From Candidatus Binataceae bacterium (lineage in GTDB: Bacteria > Desulfobacterota > Binatia > Binatales > Binataceae): a stretch of 5,299 nt of DNA. Below are positions 5,008 through 5,299 of the stretch, piece after piece. The DNA is taken from assembly GCA_030042765.1 (NCBI GenBank), contig JASHZA010000165.1, positions 1 through 5,299 of the forward strand, written 5' to 3'. How positions within the stretch are numbered: position 1 is the first letter of the stretch; each line of letters opens with the position of its first letter. Below the pieces are notes generated by a model. That model saw only the letters and a program-made list of their open reading frames with translations. It was not told the DNA's origin and ran no database searches. A program made the translations under genes and the position numbers.

Positions 5008-5299
5008 ATGGATAATCTTCGCGTCAATGTGATCGGCGCCGGACTTGCCGGCAGCGAGGCCGCATGGCAACTCGCCCGCCGCGGCATCCGCGTGCGGCTC
5101 TTCGAGATGCGCCCCGTGCGGATGACCGAGGCCCATCAGACCGCCCTCTTCGGCGAGCTCGTATGCTCGAACTCGCTGCGCAACGCCTCGCTCGAAACCG
5201 CCGTCGGTGTGCTCAAGGAGGAGATGCGCCGGCTCGGTTCGCTGGTAATCACCGCGGCCGACCGCTCGCAGGTTCCGGCTGGCTCCGCGCTTGCCGTCG
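5008..5299 (+). CDS. trmFO: TrmFO, methylenetetrahydrofolate-tRNA-(uracil-5-)-methyltransferase, 3' truncated by the window edge
   Basis: These are the first 97 codons of the flavoenzyme that makes ribothymidine at position 54 of tRNA, using methylenetetrahydrofolate as carbon donor and reduced FAD. It replaces the SAM-dependent TrmA in many bacteria. The N-terminus has the Rossmann FAD fingerprint [19 protein letters not shown], followed by FEMRP, the family signature LVCSNSLRN and the expected [10 protein letters not shown] and [10 protein letters not shown] segments. The Cys in CSNSLR corresponds to a conserved TrmFO cysteine. The frame is open to the right edge; full proteins are about 430-470 residues. 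The ATG at 5008 gives the usual short lead into strand 1. No Shine-Dalgarno site precedes it, and in-frame GTG (4972) and TTG (4984) codons are possible but less likely starts. The closest relative by fold is GidA/MnmG, but the CSNSLR region identifies TrmFO. Confidence 0.95.
   Translation, partial: MDNLRVNVIGAGLAGSEAAWQLARRGIRVRLFEMRPVRMTEAHQTALFGELVCSNSLRNASLETAVGVLKEEMRRLGSLVITAADRSQVPAGSALAV

Noticed and set aside
1..5299. CRISPR array, tRNA or rRNA gene, insertion sequence, toxin-antitoxin or phage genes
   Set aside because: I saw no regularly spaced repeats, no cloverleaf with a CCA-like end, no terminal inverted repeats with a transposase, and no small paired open frames resembling these systems.

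Overview
The window is GC-rich, gene-dense bacterial DNA. It holds six protein genes, two of them cut by the window edges, and no rRNA, tRNA, CRISPR array or insertion sequence that I can see. A sigma-54 (RpoN) activator, two sigma-54 promoters and a trmFO gene together suggest a Gram-negative-type bacterium. A deltaproteobacterial, acidobacterial or Binatota-like soil lineage would fit, but this is a low-confidence inference from gene content.

Layout, left to right. (1) 2-1177, + strand: the C-terminal two thirds of an amidohydrolase of the D-aminoacylase (N-acyl-D-amino-acid deacylase) type, closed by a strong intrinsic terminator at 1205-1249. (2) 1278-1721, - strand: a single-domain UspA stress protein. 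(3) 1950-3485, - strand: a sigma-54 activator with an unusual all-helical N-terminal sensor, an AAA+ core and a Fis-type HTH. (4) 3658-4098, + strand: a stand-alone receiver-like protein with an eroded phosphorylation pocket. (5) 4243-4848, + strand: a glutathione S-transferase-like protein. (6) From 5008, + strand: the first 97 codons of trmFO, the folate/FAD-dependent tRNA U54 methyltransferase.

The most interesting part is 1278-4098. Both genes flanking the sigma-54 activator, which are divergent from each other, carry a close match to the -24/-12 sigma-54 promoter: 1748-1763 on the - strand for uspA and 3616-3631 on the + strand for the receiver-like gene. Both have an intact TGGCACG and exact GG-N10-GC spacing, and both put the predicted transcript start about 16 nt before the start codon. 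The activator gene itself has no such promoter. The simplest reading is a compact regulon in which the activator senses something through its helical domain and switches on a UspA protein on one side and a receiver-like protein on the other. Candidate enhancer-like dyads lie about 150-190 bp upstream of both promoters. The regulon is inferred from sequence only. The amidohydrolase, GST and trmFO look like ordinary neighbours without a visible functional link.
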